This document shows positions 16,108 through 23,840 of a stretch of DNA of 64,000 nt, piece by piece. Made by a program: the position numbers and the translations under genes. Location: positions 17,136 to 81,135 of IMG/VR virus record IMGVR_UViG_3300034198_015460; one strand, 5' to 3'. Origin of the DNA: a virus. Each line of letters begins with the position of its first letter. Positions within the stretch are counted from its first letter, which is position 1. Below the pieces are notes generated by a model. That model saw only the letters and a list, made by a program, of their open reading frames with translations. It was not told where the DNA came from and did no database searches.

Positions 16108-16830
16108 TTAAATGTTCCCTTCTGAGAAAGGATCACGAACTGTAAAGTCAACGAACTGATCTGATTCAACTTGGAATTCATCGCTATCATCCATAGCAAC
16201 CAAATCACCAACACCTTTTCCTTCAAGAATTAAATAATTTCCATCTTCGTCTGTCAAATAATCACCGTTTTCATCTTTAATTCCCCAAGTAAGTATGTTT
16301 GTATCAAATTTCTTTTGAATAGAATCAATTTCTGGTATGCCAGTATTAAATGTTTCATTAGAATATTCAAACAATTCTGTTGTCATTTCCCAGGTCTGAA
16401 GAGCGCCTAGTTGATAGAACATCTCATATTTGTTCACAAATTTAATTTGAAAACATTTTTTATTTAAAGGAAAATATATTAAATCGCCTTCGTTTGGTCT
16501 TACTTGTGTTGTAAAGTTTCCAACCTCTTCATTGAATATTCTTTGAGCAACAGACCAAATAACTTGATCTCTGATTTCAAGACCAAACTTAGACATGAAA
16601 TTACCATCACCCTGAAACCCATCAAAGCTTTTGATATACATTTCAATAGGATAGGCGTTTTCATATGACGATTGATCATCGGCTCCATAGATATCATCGT
16701 AATTGTTTAGTTTACGAGGAATATAGAAAACGTCATGACCGTAAATACGTATTGCCTCGATAACTAGGTTTTCGAGGAGAAGCTGTTCCTGTGACGATTG
16801 AAAATTATTGAAGAAAAAATTTGTGGCGAT
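16108..16830 (-). CDS. 14: Neck protein gp14, apparent ATC start codon
   Basis: A neck protein of 240 residues. The frame is open from 16830, and its first codons read I/M-ATNFFFNNFQSSQEQLL, followed by YGHDVFYIPRKLNNYDDIYG, the conserved N-terminus of gp14. The first in-frame ATG is at codon 64 (16641), far inside the conserved domain and without a ribosome site. An in-frame TAG lies 5 codons upstream of codon 1, and the codons between are GAG GAT AAC ATC. ATC is placed 5 nt after a perfect AGGAGG and 1 nt after the TAA of the upstream gene. The C-terminus is acidic (VGDLVAMDDSDEFQVESDQF). gp14 with gp13 forms the neck that seals the packaged head and receives the tail. Confidence 0.88.
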   Translation of the reverse strand: MATNFFFNNFQSSQEQLLLENLVIEAIRIYGHDVFYIPRKLNNYDDIYGADDQSSYENAYPIEMYIKSFDGFQGDGNFMSKFGLEIRDQVIWSVAQRIFNEEVGNFTTQVRPNEGDLIYFPLNKKCFQIKFVNKYEMFYQLGALQTWEMTTELFEYSNETFNTGIPEIDSIQKKFDTNILTWGIKDENGDYLTDEDGNYLILEGKGVGDLVAMDDSDEFQVESDQFVDFTVRDPFSEGNI

Positions 16831-16831
16831 G

Positions 16832-17431
16832 TTATCCTCCTATATCTTTTTGAGGAGGATTATATCCGGTCACTATTTTCATTCTTCCTATTTTTTGCTG
16901 TTCTGGATCTTTTGAGCCATACGGTATATGAGTAATCATATCAGAAGTTAATGGTTGAGCGAAACCATTAGAGTGTAAACCATGCACTCTCATTTCTGGA
17001 TCACTCATCATTCTATTTAAAGATTTTTGCATGCCTTCGGAATTTTTAGTCCATTCTATAGACGCATTATGAGTTCTTGAAATAGATTTAATAACATCAT
17101 TCATTCTAACAGGAGAACTTTTTCTGCCCTGCGTGGTTGGAAATTGATATGTTATTGATTTATCAGGATTATTTATTTGACCAGCAAATCTAACAGTATG
17201 ATGTATTTTCTTATCTTCTGGATTATATGTGAAATAAGAAGCTCCGCTTCCTGGGGAAGAAGAATGGTATAAATGTAAACCGCCTACTTCTCCAATTTTG
17301 TTAGCGTTTTTATCAAATTTATTTGGATCGTCATAAGTTATAGGTTTTGTGTCGCTGACAATTGGATCTCTTTTTGTTTGAGATATATCGGCGGACCAAG
17401 CTTCTTTTATGTATTTTTTAAATGTCAGCAT
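16832..17431 (-). CDS. Unrecognised protein between endonuclease and gp14
   Basis: A 199-residue hydrophilic protein beginning MLTFKKYIKEAW, a short N-terminal amphipathic segment that recurs at the start of several head-associated proteins in T4-like phages. The central region contains GGLHLYHSSSPGSGASYFTY and later RMMSDPEMRVHG. No catalytic motif is clear. The last codons (GGA GGA) encode the ribosome binding site used by gp14. The first 14 nt overlap the end of the endonuclease gene. It could be a minor head protein or a phage-specific accessory gene brought in near the endonuclease. Confidence 0.75.
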   Translation of the reverse strand: MLTFKKYIKEAWSADISQTKRDPIVSDTKPITYDDPNKFDKNANKIGEVGGLHLYHSSSPGSGASYFTYNPEDKKIHHTVRFAGQINNPDKSITYQFPTTQGRKSSPVRMNDVIKSISRTHNASIEWTKNSEGMQKSLNRMMSDPEMRVHGLHSNGFAQPLTSDMITHIPYGSKDPEQQKIGRMKIVTGYNPPQKDIGG

Positions 17432-18161
17432 TTTTTAATCTACATTTCTCGTTGTGGTATCTATAAACATTGCCTTTATTTCCCCAAAAATCACAATAAA
17501 CACATTTTATTTTAGTATTATTTATAAGAGAAAATGCTCCAGCGTTTTTGATTTTTTGTTTGTGTTCTTCTGTTAATGGTGCTCGTTTTATACCTTTAGA
17601 CGCTGCAATTAATTCACCCGAAATCCATTTTGGATCATCATGCGTTGTATGAAAAATATTGCCATCAGAATCTTTAACTGTAATTTTACCTTTATTTCTA
17701 TTATTTTCTAACATAGTATTTCTACGTTTAATTTTAGTTTCAATATTAGACGACTTTGTATCTCTTGTTTTTAATCCTTCAATATATTTTTCACGAATTT
17801 CTGGTCGCTGCATTGCTTCTTTAGTACGAATAGAGATTTTTTCTTTTCTAGATAATAAGTTACTTTCATCTAGCCATGTATCATTTACATTTTTTGAAAG
17901 ATTATAATAACGAATTTTAAGTTCTTCATCTTTCACTAAAGAAAGCCAATATTTTTCACGTTCATATAATTCTTTACGGTTGATATAAACACGTTCTAAA
18001 ATTCTACGTTTAAAATCTTTAGGGCGGTGCTTATGTGCTTGTCGCATCCACGGAGATGAACAAATATACCCATCATTTTCTGTTCCCCAGTGCATACCAA
18101 TATAATATCTTTTTTGTTTACGATCTAACCAGATATAAACAAAACCATATTTTTCTTGCAT
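17418..18161 (-). CDS. Free-standing GIY-YIG homing endonuclease with C-terminal zinc-finger-like tail
   Basis: A 247-residue GIY-YIG endonuclease. YGFVYIW and RYYIG give the nuclease core, with DGYICSSPWMRQA and the catalytic-region REKYWLSLV after it. A NUMOD3-like SKGIKRAPLTEEHKQKI follows. The C-terminus KIKCVYCDFWGNKGNVYRYH with a later Cys looks like a C2HC or C2H2 zinc finger that could bind DNA. It is inserted between gp13 and the gp14 group, has AAGGAG before the ATG, and carries its own TATAAATA promoter. It is a paralogue of the endonuclease at 2011-2622. Confidence 0.9.
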   Translation of the reverse strand: MQEKYGFVYIWLDRKQKRYYIGMHWGTENDGYICSSPWMRQAHKHRPKDFKRRILERVYINRKELYEREKYWLSLVKDEELKIRYYNLSKNVNDTWLDESNLLSRKEKISIRTKEAMQRPEIREKYIEGLKTRDTKSSNIETKIKRRNTMLENNRNKGKITVKDSDGNIFHTTHDDPKWISGELIAASKGIKRAPLTEEHKQKIKNAGAFSLINNTKIKCVYCDFWGNKGNVYRYHNEKCRLKNADI

Positions 18162-18191
18162 TTAAATACTCCTTTGAAGTTATCTCTAGAG

Positions 18192-18199
18192 TATTTATA
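18192..18199 (-). promoter_or_regulatory. T4-type late promoter TATAAATA for the endonuclease
   Basis: An exact TATAAATA on the minus strand 31 bp upstream of the endonuclease start and 14 bp beyond the end of gp13. It may also serve gp14, gp15 and gp16. Confidence 0.75.
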
Positions 18200-18212
18200 T
18201 AAAGTATATATT

Positions 18213-18953
18213 TCAGCCGATCATATCGCTGACGGGCAACGAATAAGACGTAATCATATCTCTTTCTAATTCTGCACGTTCTTGATTGGCGTCAGCTAAA
18301 ATTTGCAAACCATTAAACTCGATACCACCAGGAAGTTTCATACCACGAAACTTTGAAAGATTAGCTCCCCATTGTTGCTTAATTAAACACGTAGCATATC
18401 TAAGCAACCAACGATCTCCCCATGCTTTTGTATAAACTTCTGGGTCGACTACTTGATATACTTCTGCTATTAAATAATTACCAGCGTCAAATTTATTCCA
18501 ATCCATATCAAGATAAAGTTTATTGATGTGGCGATTGTATCTAAGTGGTTGTTTACCAACCAACATCATTTCAAGAAACTGAATATGTTGTAGAGCCATA
18601 TAATATGGCACCATAGAAACAGAGGTAAGAGTGTATAAATCATTCAAAGCAATTTGATAACGAATATTGAATAGATTGTTTGTATTCAAAGCCTGACCGA
18701 CCTCAAATACATTAACAGCGCCGATCACGTTATCTGGAAGAGTAATGTATTTGTTTGTTATATCGGTTTGAGTGACCTGATGCTTATAGTATATTTTCTC
18801 AGCGCCCTCAAAATGATAATCCCAAAAATAACGAAGAGCTTCGTCGACGCGATCATCAACTTGATCATCATCGACGTTAATTTCAATTACAGGTTTGCCT
18901 AAACGACGTAGGCAGTACTCTTTGAATTCGCTCTTTGTGGTAGGTATTGCCAA
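18213..18953 (-). CDS. 13: Neck protein gp13, TTG start
   Basis: A 246-residue neck protein. The N-terminal EYCLRRLGKPVIEINVDDDQ and the DEALRYFWDYHF segment are strongly conserved in T4-like gp13 proteins. It forms the upper neck ring together with gp14. The initiation codon is TTG (18951-18953), 8 nt after AAAGG. There is no in-frame ATG near it, and translation from TTG retains the conserved start MAIPTTKSEFKEY. T4 gp13 is 309 residues, so this is a short form. It is separated from gp14 by an endonuclease and an unknown gene. Confidence 0.88.
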   Translation of the reverse strand: MAIPTTKSEFKEYCLRRLGKPVIEINVDDDQVDDRVDEALRYFWDYHFEGAEKIYYKHQVTQTDITNKYITLPDNVIGAVNVFEVGQALNTNNLFNIRYQIALNDLYTLTSVSMVPYYMALQHIQFLEMMLVGKQPLRYNRHINKLYLDMDWNKFDAGNYLIAEVYQVVDPEVYTKAWGDRWLLRYATCLIKQQWGANLSKFRGMKLPGGIEFNGLQILADANQERAELERDMITSYSLPVSDMIG

Positions 18954-18954
18954 T

Positions 18955-19071
18955 TTAGTTACCTTTGAATTTTGCTATTACTTTATCAACATTATCTTTA
19001 ACAAATTGTGGTTGAGGAAGAAAATTCCAACCGACAATAAGACCAATAACAAAAGAAATAAGTGTTAGCAT
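18955..19071 (-). CDS. Small single-span membrane protein (38 residues)
   Basis: A short gene encoding MLTLISFVIGLIVGWNFLPQ and ending in a charged tail DKVIAKFKGN. The first 17 residues form one transmembrane helix. AAAGGAGAG lies 5 nt before the ATG. It lies just downstream of the holin and directly upstream of gp13. It might be a lysis accessory (a short holin-like or spanin-type peptide), but that is inference from its place and topology. Confidence 0.65.
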   Translation of the reverse strand: MLTLISFVIGLIVGWNFLPQPQFVKDNVDKVIAKFKGN

Positions 19072-19092
19072 TTTTCTCTCCTTTTATTCTAT

Positions 19093-19545
19093 TTATTGAA
19101 ATGGACCACCTTTTCTTGGTGGATCAGGTTCGTCATCAACAGTTACAGTTTGTGTTGTTGATGGTCTATTATAACTGGGTGTATACTGAGAAGAAGATGG
19201 CGAATAAGATGATCCAGAAGATTGACCATATGACATTGAAGAAGATGATCCGTATGGAGATTGAGTTGTTGTAGTAGATACTGAAATTTTCTCTTGACCT
19301 CTGGACCAAGCAGAAACACCAATAATTGCACCCATGGCAATATGATATAATCCAGCGCCCTTTAGTGTCATTGGGTCCCACTGCTGAAATTTAGTTGCAT
19401 TGAATAGTGCAAAGAAAACAGCATTTAGAATGGGTGCAATTAGAAAATCAAATAAACAGATAATAAAATAAGACCAACCCATTGCTGGTCGCCAATACGA
19501 TTTAAGCCAATGTTCTTCTTCTTTTTTTTCTGTATTATCTGACAT
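19093..19545 (-). CDS. Holin-like membrane protein
   Basis: A 150-residue protein starting at MSDNTEKKEEEHW. The motif WLKSYWRPAMGWSYFIIC is typical of the 3-TM phage holins (GTA-holin type). Three hydrophobic segments follow (YFIICLFDFLIAPILNAVFF, GAGLYHIAMGAIIGVSAW). The C-terminal 60 residues are Ser/Tyr-rich and disordered. It should pore the inner membrane to release the endolysin encoded just upstream, with which it overlaps by 11 nt. The upstream-extended frame inside the endolysin gene is not considered coding. Confidence 0.82.
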   Translation of the reverse strand: MSDNTEKKEEEHWLKSYWRPAMGWSYFIICLFDFLIAPILNAVFFALFNATKFQQWDPMTLKGAGLYHIAMGAIIGVSAWSRGQEKISVSTTTTQSPYGSSSSMSYGQSSGSSYSPSSSQYTPSYNRPSTTQTVTVDDEPDPPRKGGPFQ

Positions 19546-20167
19546 TGAATTGCTCTTGAACTTGTGGATACAATAGGTGGAAATGGTGTTTTCTATCATC
19601 AAGGCCGATGGTGCCACCATTAATTTTCTTTGTTATCATAACAATATCGTCGTGATCAGCATCTGGATTAATGTTTCTTGATTTCCAGTATTCACAGGCT
19701 ACTTGAAGAGAAACAACAGGATCATATGCTGCTTCTGGATCGTTGATAAGATCAATACCAATAGCATTTCCATAACGATTGTAATTATCTTTACCAGTTA
19801 ACTGGAATATGCCTCTGCCACGATATCTCCAACCATCACCAGATTCTTCTGATCCATTTCCCATACGATTAGAATAAACTCTATTGGCAATCATTTCTGG
19901 TTTACGAGCGTATTGTTCTGCCAATTGCATTGACGGAAAATATCTTGGAAATACTCTAGTAAGACCTTGTGCAGAATAATTAAGATTTTCTACATTGATA
20001 GAAAACTCTCCTGATTCGTGCATGGCCTGTGCAAGAAAATGCGCGATTCTTAATGGAGTATTGATTTCATAAATCTCAAATATTTGATTCATATTATCGA
20101 CCATGCCTTGTTGAAATTCTGGCTTGGCTCTTCTTGTAATACGTCTAATAAATTCTTCTGAGAGCAT
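19535..20167 (-). CDS. GH19-type endolysin (chitinase-like muramidase)
   Basis: A 210-residue glycoside hydrolase family 19 protein. The catalytic Glu lies in AQAMHESGEF (residue 51, with a second Glu at 54). The substrate-binding YRGRGIFQLTGKDNYNRYG and the C-terminal KINGGTIGLDDR segments are family hallmarks. GH19 proteins in phages degrade the peptidoglycan glycan backbone. There is no signal peptide, so export depends on the adjacent holin. TAGGAAAAC precedes the start codon. It is the main lysis enzyme of this window; the 667-residue tail protein is a separate entry enzyme. Confidence 0.93.
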   Translation of the reverse strand: MLSEEFIRRITRRAKPEFQQGMVDNMNQIFEIYEINTPLRIAHFLAQAMHESGEFSINVENLNYSAQGLTRVFPRYFPSMQLAEQYARKPEMIANRVYSNRMGNGSEESGDGWRYRGRGIFQLTGKDNYNRYGNAIGIDLINDPEAAYDPVVSLQVACEYWKSRNINPDADHDDIVMITKKINGGTIGLDDRKHHFHLLYPQVQEQFNVR

Positions 20168-20177
20168 GTGTGTTTTC

Positions 20178-20765
20178 CTAATATTGATAGTTTATATGTA
20201 GAATGACAGAATCTACATCTAAAGATGGTGGAAGAGATTTTTGATCTGAACCATCGTGGATACCTGGAATCATATCTCCGCTATAATATGGTAATCTTTT
20301 ATTTATTAAATTATTTTGTATGATACCATTAGCTGGTATTTTTTCTACAATAGATATTACATTGTCTTCTACAAATTTCTGAGTTTGTCTGGAAATCCAT
20401 TCATTATAAAATGTTTCTGAAGTGTATACGTAAGCTACTTTAAATTCTCTAATGATCATATCATTTATTGTATAGATTATTAAATCATCATATTCATTTT
20501 TATAACTATCATTATGAATGGGAGGAAAATGATCTATGTGGTATGCAAAATTATTGATTTCACTGATACTAGTGACTGCTTGTAAAGAGTTGTCTATATA
20601 CAGCCCATAAGCTTGTTTGTTGATTTCAGGTTTGCCGATTTCTTTTTTTATCCGCATTTTTAAAATATTTGCAGAATTTTTAAAATTAATTTTAGTATTT
20701 TCAATGAAATTCAAATATTCTTTTGAATCAAATACATCTATATTAAGATTTTTAATTTCTATCAT
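20178..20765 (-). CDS. Unrecognised 195-residue protein between oxygenase and endolysin
   Basis: The start is the ATG at 20765 (MIEIKNLNID), because GGAG lies 8 nt before it inside the end of the oxygenase gene. The protein is acidic, without membrane segments. Features are NFAYHIDHFPPIHNDSYKNE and GDMIPGIHDGSDQKSLPPSL, with several His and Asp residues that might bind metal. I do not recognise the family. The close coupling to the 2OG-Fe(II) oxygenase suggests a joint role. Confidence 0.72.
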   Translation of the reverse strand: MIEIKNLNIDVFDSKEYLNFIENTKINFKNSANILKMRIKKEIGKPEINKQAYGLYIDNSLQAVTSISEINNFAYHIDHFPPIHNDSYKNEYDDLIIYTINDMIIREFKVAYVYTSETFYNEWISRQTQKFVEDNVISIVEKIPANGIIQNNLINKRLPYYSGDMIPGIHDGSDQKSLPPSLDVDSVILHINYQY

Positions 20766-20769
20766 ATTT

Positions 20770-21489
20770 TTATCTCCATCTAGGACCGCTAAACCAAGCC
20801 ACAAGAGAATTTCTCTTTCCTGATGTTACCGGATTTACTTTATGAAGAGCAAATGATGGGAATATTATCGCTTCACCTTTATCCATTTTAAAACTACATA
20901 TAGGATAATTATCTGGTGCTGTAGAAAAATCATAAAAAAGAAATTCACCACCTTCATATTCTTCGTGTGAGCTTAACATTAATACAGTTGTTAATTTTCT
21001 AAATTTAGTCGATTCTGTTATGGAAGAATTGTCTGGAATGTCATACCCAAAATGTTCGTCCATGTGCCAGTCGATGTGATTTTTATCTTGACCGGTATAT
21101 CTAAGAAGATTAAATCTAAATAAGCTATCAAGATCTAAATTAAAATATTTTTGATTTATATTCAAAGATTTCTCAATTATTTCATCAGCAAAGTATATAT
21201 CATCTTTTTTATCGAATCTACTTATAGTAAAATGAATGCGGTCTATATTATTATAATTTTCACCAATTAAAGAGCCTTTCTTTTTATCCAAAGTGGGTTC
21301 TAATGTAAACAATTTATAATTAATCTCATCAACTTTTTCTTTTGAAAGAAAATTTTCATCGTAATAATGAGTAACTCCTTTTGTATTATATCCATTTTTA
21401 GATAATTTTTCTTGGTGTATAGGCATTACATCAGTATTTTTTTCTGATCCCAAACCATATTTTATATCAATCATTTCAAACCCCTTCAC
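20770..21489 (-). CDS. 2-oxoglutarate/Fe(II)-dependent oxygenase
   Basis: A protein of about 239 residues with the prolyl-4-hydroxylase/PKHD-type double-stranded beta helix. The Fe-binding HxD is in HIDWHMDEHFG, the middle has EYEGGEFLFYD, and the distal His and 2OG-binding Arg are in SFALHKVNPVTSGKRNS. The GTG at 21489 is 6 nt after AGGAGG; the ATG at 21474 is an alternative. Such enzymes are frequent in T4-like environmental phages. Substrates are unknown; hydroxylation of a fibre protein or of a host target is possible. The gene lies between tail-fibre and lysis genes and is linked to the unknown gene at 20178. Confidence 0.87.
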   Translation of the reverse strand: MKGFEMIDIKYGLGSEKNTDVMPIHQEKLSKNGYNTKGVTHYYDENFLSKEKVDEINYKLFTLEPTLDKKKGSLIGENYNNIDRIHFTISRFDKKDDIYFADEIIEKSLNINQKYFNLDLDSLFRFNLLRYTGQDKNHIDWHMDEHFGYDIPDNSSITESTKFRKLTTVLMLSSHEEYEGGEFLFYDFSTAPDNYPICSFKMDKGEAIIFPSFALHKVNPVTSGKRNSLVAWFSGPRWR

Positions 21490-21491
21490 AT

Positions 21492-21743
21492 TTATCCTCC
21501 TATAGAGCAAACACCAACACCAACTGGCGCTGTATAACTATACAAAACAGTCGAAGCATTTGCTGAAATACTTCCAGTGCTGCTTGACATATTAAGTCTT
21601 TTAAATCTTAAATAAGAGGTATTTGCTCCGTCTGCAATTGCACCATTTCCAGAGGCTAAATTGGTAACATTAGCAATAGCTACAGTATTTTGAGATGTAG
21701 AATCATTAAAAATAATAGCTGTTGCATTAATAGAAACGGTCAT
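21492..21743 (-). CDS. Small fibre-tip-like protein, paralogue 1 of the IIF series
   Basis: An 83-residue protein starting MTVSINATAIIFNDSTSQNT. The same N-terminal block begins the next two upstream genes. It is rich in Asn, Ser, Ala and Thr, with no charged clusters, as in trimeric fibre and tip proteins. AAAGGGAAATCA is its ribosome site. The last codons hold the AGGAGG used by the oxygenase gene. I infer a small virion appendage protein. Confidence 0.7.
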   Translation of the reverse strand: MTVSINATAIIFNDSTSQNTVAIANVTNLASGNGAIADGANTSYLRFKRLNMSSSTGSISANASTVLYSYTAPVGVGVCSIGG

Positions 21744-21753
21744 TGATTTCCCT

Positions 21754-21963
21754 TTAAATTGTAAAAGTTATAACATTAGCATTTTGAGTTATAGAACCAG
21801 TAGTCGTTTCAAATAATATTCTACATTCAGCATTAGAACCAGATTTAGAATAATAAACTGTGTTTCCAGAACCTAAATTTGTTATTGTCGTTATCCCCGC
21901 TGAATTTTGAGATGTAGAATCATTATTAAAAATGATAGCGGTTGAATTTATAGAAACAGTCAT
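21754..21963 (-). CDS. Small fibre-tip-like protein, paralogue 2 of the IIF series
   Basis: A 69-residue protein starting MTVSINSTAIIFNNDSTSQN, nearly the same as its neighbours over the first 20 residues and different after that. It looks like a product of tandem duplication with replacement of the C-terminal part. The TTTGSITQNANVITFTI end is beta-rich. Confidence 0.7.
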   Translation of the reverse strand: MTVSINSTAIIFNNDSTSQNSAGITTITNLGSGNTVYYSKSGSNAECRILFETTTGSITQNANVITFTI

Positions 21964-21969
21964 TTTTAT

Positions 21970-23001
21970 TTATCCGATGGTTATATGAGTAGAATTACCA
22001 GAAATAGTCAAATCTCCAGAAACTGCTATACTTCTCAAAGACGGAGTATTTTCCAAAGTAAATTGTTGTATTCTTGAATCATTAATATCACTTAAATACA
22101 TTTTATGACCATTAGAAGAATATGCTATTCCAGAAACATTTCCTAGACCAGCAGTTCTTCCTGCACTAGTGGAAATGCTTATATTTGCCACTAATGTAGC
22201 CGTATTAACTTGCCATGGGGTTGATAAATTATATTCATATATAATATCACTTGTATAGTCACCAATATACATTTTTGAACCAGTATTATTAAATTCTAAT
22301 GCATTTGGTGATGTATTAGAAACAGAAACGTTTCCAACCAAAGTCGCTGTCGATAAAGTCCAGGCAGAAGACAAGTCGTATTCATGTACTTTATCTAAAG
22401 TTAAACCAAGTACATACATCTTGGTACCATCTGATTTAAATTTCAAACTTGTTGGATTGGTTTCGCCTGGAGTAACACCAATTACTAAATTACTTGTCAT
22501 TGAGACAGTTGCTGTATTTACTTCCCATGCACTAGAAACAGCATATTGAACTATTTTTGAACTTGATCCTGCTTGATTTGTTAAAAATAATTTACTTCCA
22601 TCAGAACTAAAATCCATTCCATATGAATTTGTCATTGCTCCCAAACTAGAACCAGTAAAATCCGCTATACCTGAAGTATATACTTGAGTTGCAGTATCTA
22701 TTTGCCAAGCAGTTGACAAATTAAATTGTAACACTTGATCTGGACTGGAATCAAGTATATACATTTTTGTACCATCTGTTTTAAATCTTATTTCTTCTAA
22801 AGTTGTTCCATTACCACTTTTTTGTGTTTGTAGATATATTGTATTGGTTTGATATGCTACACCGTCTCCCGGAATAGAAATAATAGATACACCAGCAGTG
22901 CATGCAGTATTAGAATCAGCTAAGAAACGTTGTGTTACCGCAGTATTTTGATAAGTTCCATCACTAAAAATTAACGCAGTAGAATTAATGGATACTGCCA
23001 T
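21970..23001 (-). CDS. Beta-propeller fibre-associated protein, paralogue 3 of the IIF series
   Basis: A 343-residue protein. It opens with MAVSINSTALIFSDGTYQNT, the shared IIF block. Residues of about 70-320 contain repeats of the form LKFKSDGTKMYVLG then YDLSSAW then ATLV, five or more copies of about 45 residues, like YncE/NHL-type seven-bladed propellers. Propellers on a phage tail tip could bind a host receptor or glycan. It overlaps the S74-fibre gene by 17 nt. The exact blade count needs structure prediction. Confidence 0.75.
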   Translation of the reverse strand: MAVSINSTALIFSDGTYQNTAVTQRFLADSNTACTAGVSIISIPGDGVAYQTNTIYLQTQKSGNGTTLEEIRFKTDGTKMYILDSSPDQVLQFNLSTAWQIDTATQVYTSGIADFTGSSLGAMTNSYGMDFSSDGSKLFLTNQAGSSSKIVQYAVSSAWEVNTATVSMTSNLVIGVTPGETNPTSLKFKSDGTKMYVLGLTLDKVHEYDLSSAWTLSTATLVGNVSVSNTSPNALEFNNTGSKMYIGDYTSDIIYEYNLSTPWQVNTATLVANISISTSAGRTAGLGNVSGIAYSSNGHKMYLSDINDSRIQQFTLENTPSLRSIAVSGDLTISGNSTHITIG

Positions 23002-23791
23002 TCTTTATTTCCTCAATTTCTTTTCTTAATTCTTTAATGGATTCGACTAATAATCCAACAATATTTCCATAAGCAACAAATTTCATACCATTTTCATTTA
23101 TACTGACCGCTTCTGGTAATACTTTTTCTACTTCTTGAGCTATCAATCCTGTACTGATAACATCAGTATTGATGAATTTAAATGTTATACCATTTATAGC
23201 ATTTATTTTTTCTAATGGATTTTCAATGATTTTTATGTCAGACTTTAATCTTTCATCTGAAGATGAAGAAATAACACCAAGAGAAGTCACATTTCCGTTA
23301 AAATAACCAGTACCATTGACTGACAATTTATCGGCAGGCGCATTATTAGAAATACCAAAATTACCATTAGATACAAAATATGCTGCTGTGCCAATGGTTG
23401 CTGTGTTTGTTTGTAGAGTTAAAGCATATGCGTTCACAAGAGAAGAATTTGCAGTGAACAGAGTTCCTGTTGAAACCGTTGTCGCATTAACAGTGCCAGT
23501 TGTATAAACGCCAGAAGTATTGGCTATTACTGATGTCCCAACAGTATGCGAAGCGGCGTTGATAGTTCCAGTATGATATGCTCCAGTTGTATTAGCTATG
23601 AATGATGTGCTAATATTATAAGCAACTGCATTAACAACACTAGAATTGGCGGTAAAAGAAGTACCAACAGTATGTGATGCAGCATTAATCACTCCTGTTG
23701 TGTTCGCTATATACAACCCAGAACTGTTGGCTACTATATTAGAAGAAGCTACTTGAAGTCCGTTTTTGACTAAAAAATCTCTATCTGCCAT
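22985..23791 (-). CDS. Tail fibre protein with S74 intramolecular chaperone domain
   Basis: A 268-residue protein. Residues 10-130 have repeats of the type ANSSGLYIANTTG and ASHTVGTSFTANSS, typical of trimeric fibres. The C-terminal 100 residues begin with SSSDERLKSDIKI and continue TGLIAQEVEKVLPEAV and VGLLVESIKELRKEI, the peptidase S74 / endosialidase chaperone module, which trimerises the fibre and then cleaves itself off. A TATAAATA promoter precedes the gene at 23827-23834. It is a candidate receptor-binding fibre. Confidence 0.88.
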   Translation of the reverse strand: MADRDFLVKNGLQVASSNIVANSSGLYIANTTGVINAASHTVGTSFTANSSVVNAVAYNISTSFIANTTGAYHTGTINAASHTVGTSVIANTSGVYTTGTVNATTVSTGTLFTANSSLVNAYALTLQTNTATIGTAAYFVSNGNFGISNNAPADKLSVNGTGYFNGNVTSLGVISSSSDERLKSDIKIIENPLEKINAINGITFKFINTDVISTGLIAQEVEKVLPEAVSINENGMKFVAYGNIVGLLVESIKELRKEIEEIKNGSIH

Positions 23792-23826
23792 CTGGTTCCC
23801 TTTCCCACAGAGGTTTTATTTTATTT

Positions 23827-23834
23827 TATTTATA
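23827..23834 (-). promoter_or_regulatory. T4-type late promoter TATAAATA for the S74 fibre
   Basis: An exact TATAAATA on the minus strand 36 bp upstream of the S74 fibre start, in the gap after the last glycine-rich gene. Confidence 0.72.
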
Positions 23835-23840
23835 TAATTC

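Noticed and set aside
16108-16641. gp14 starting at the internal ATG at 16641
   Set aside because: It would cut off 63 conserved residues and has no ribosome binding site.
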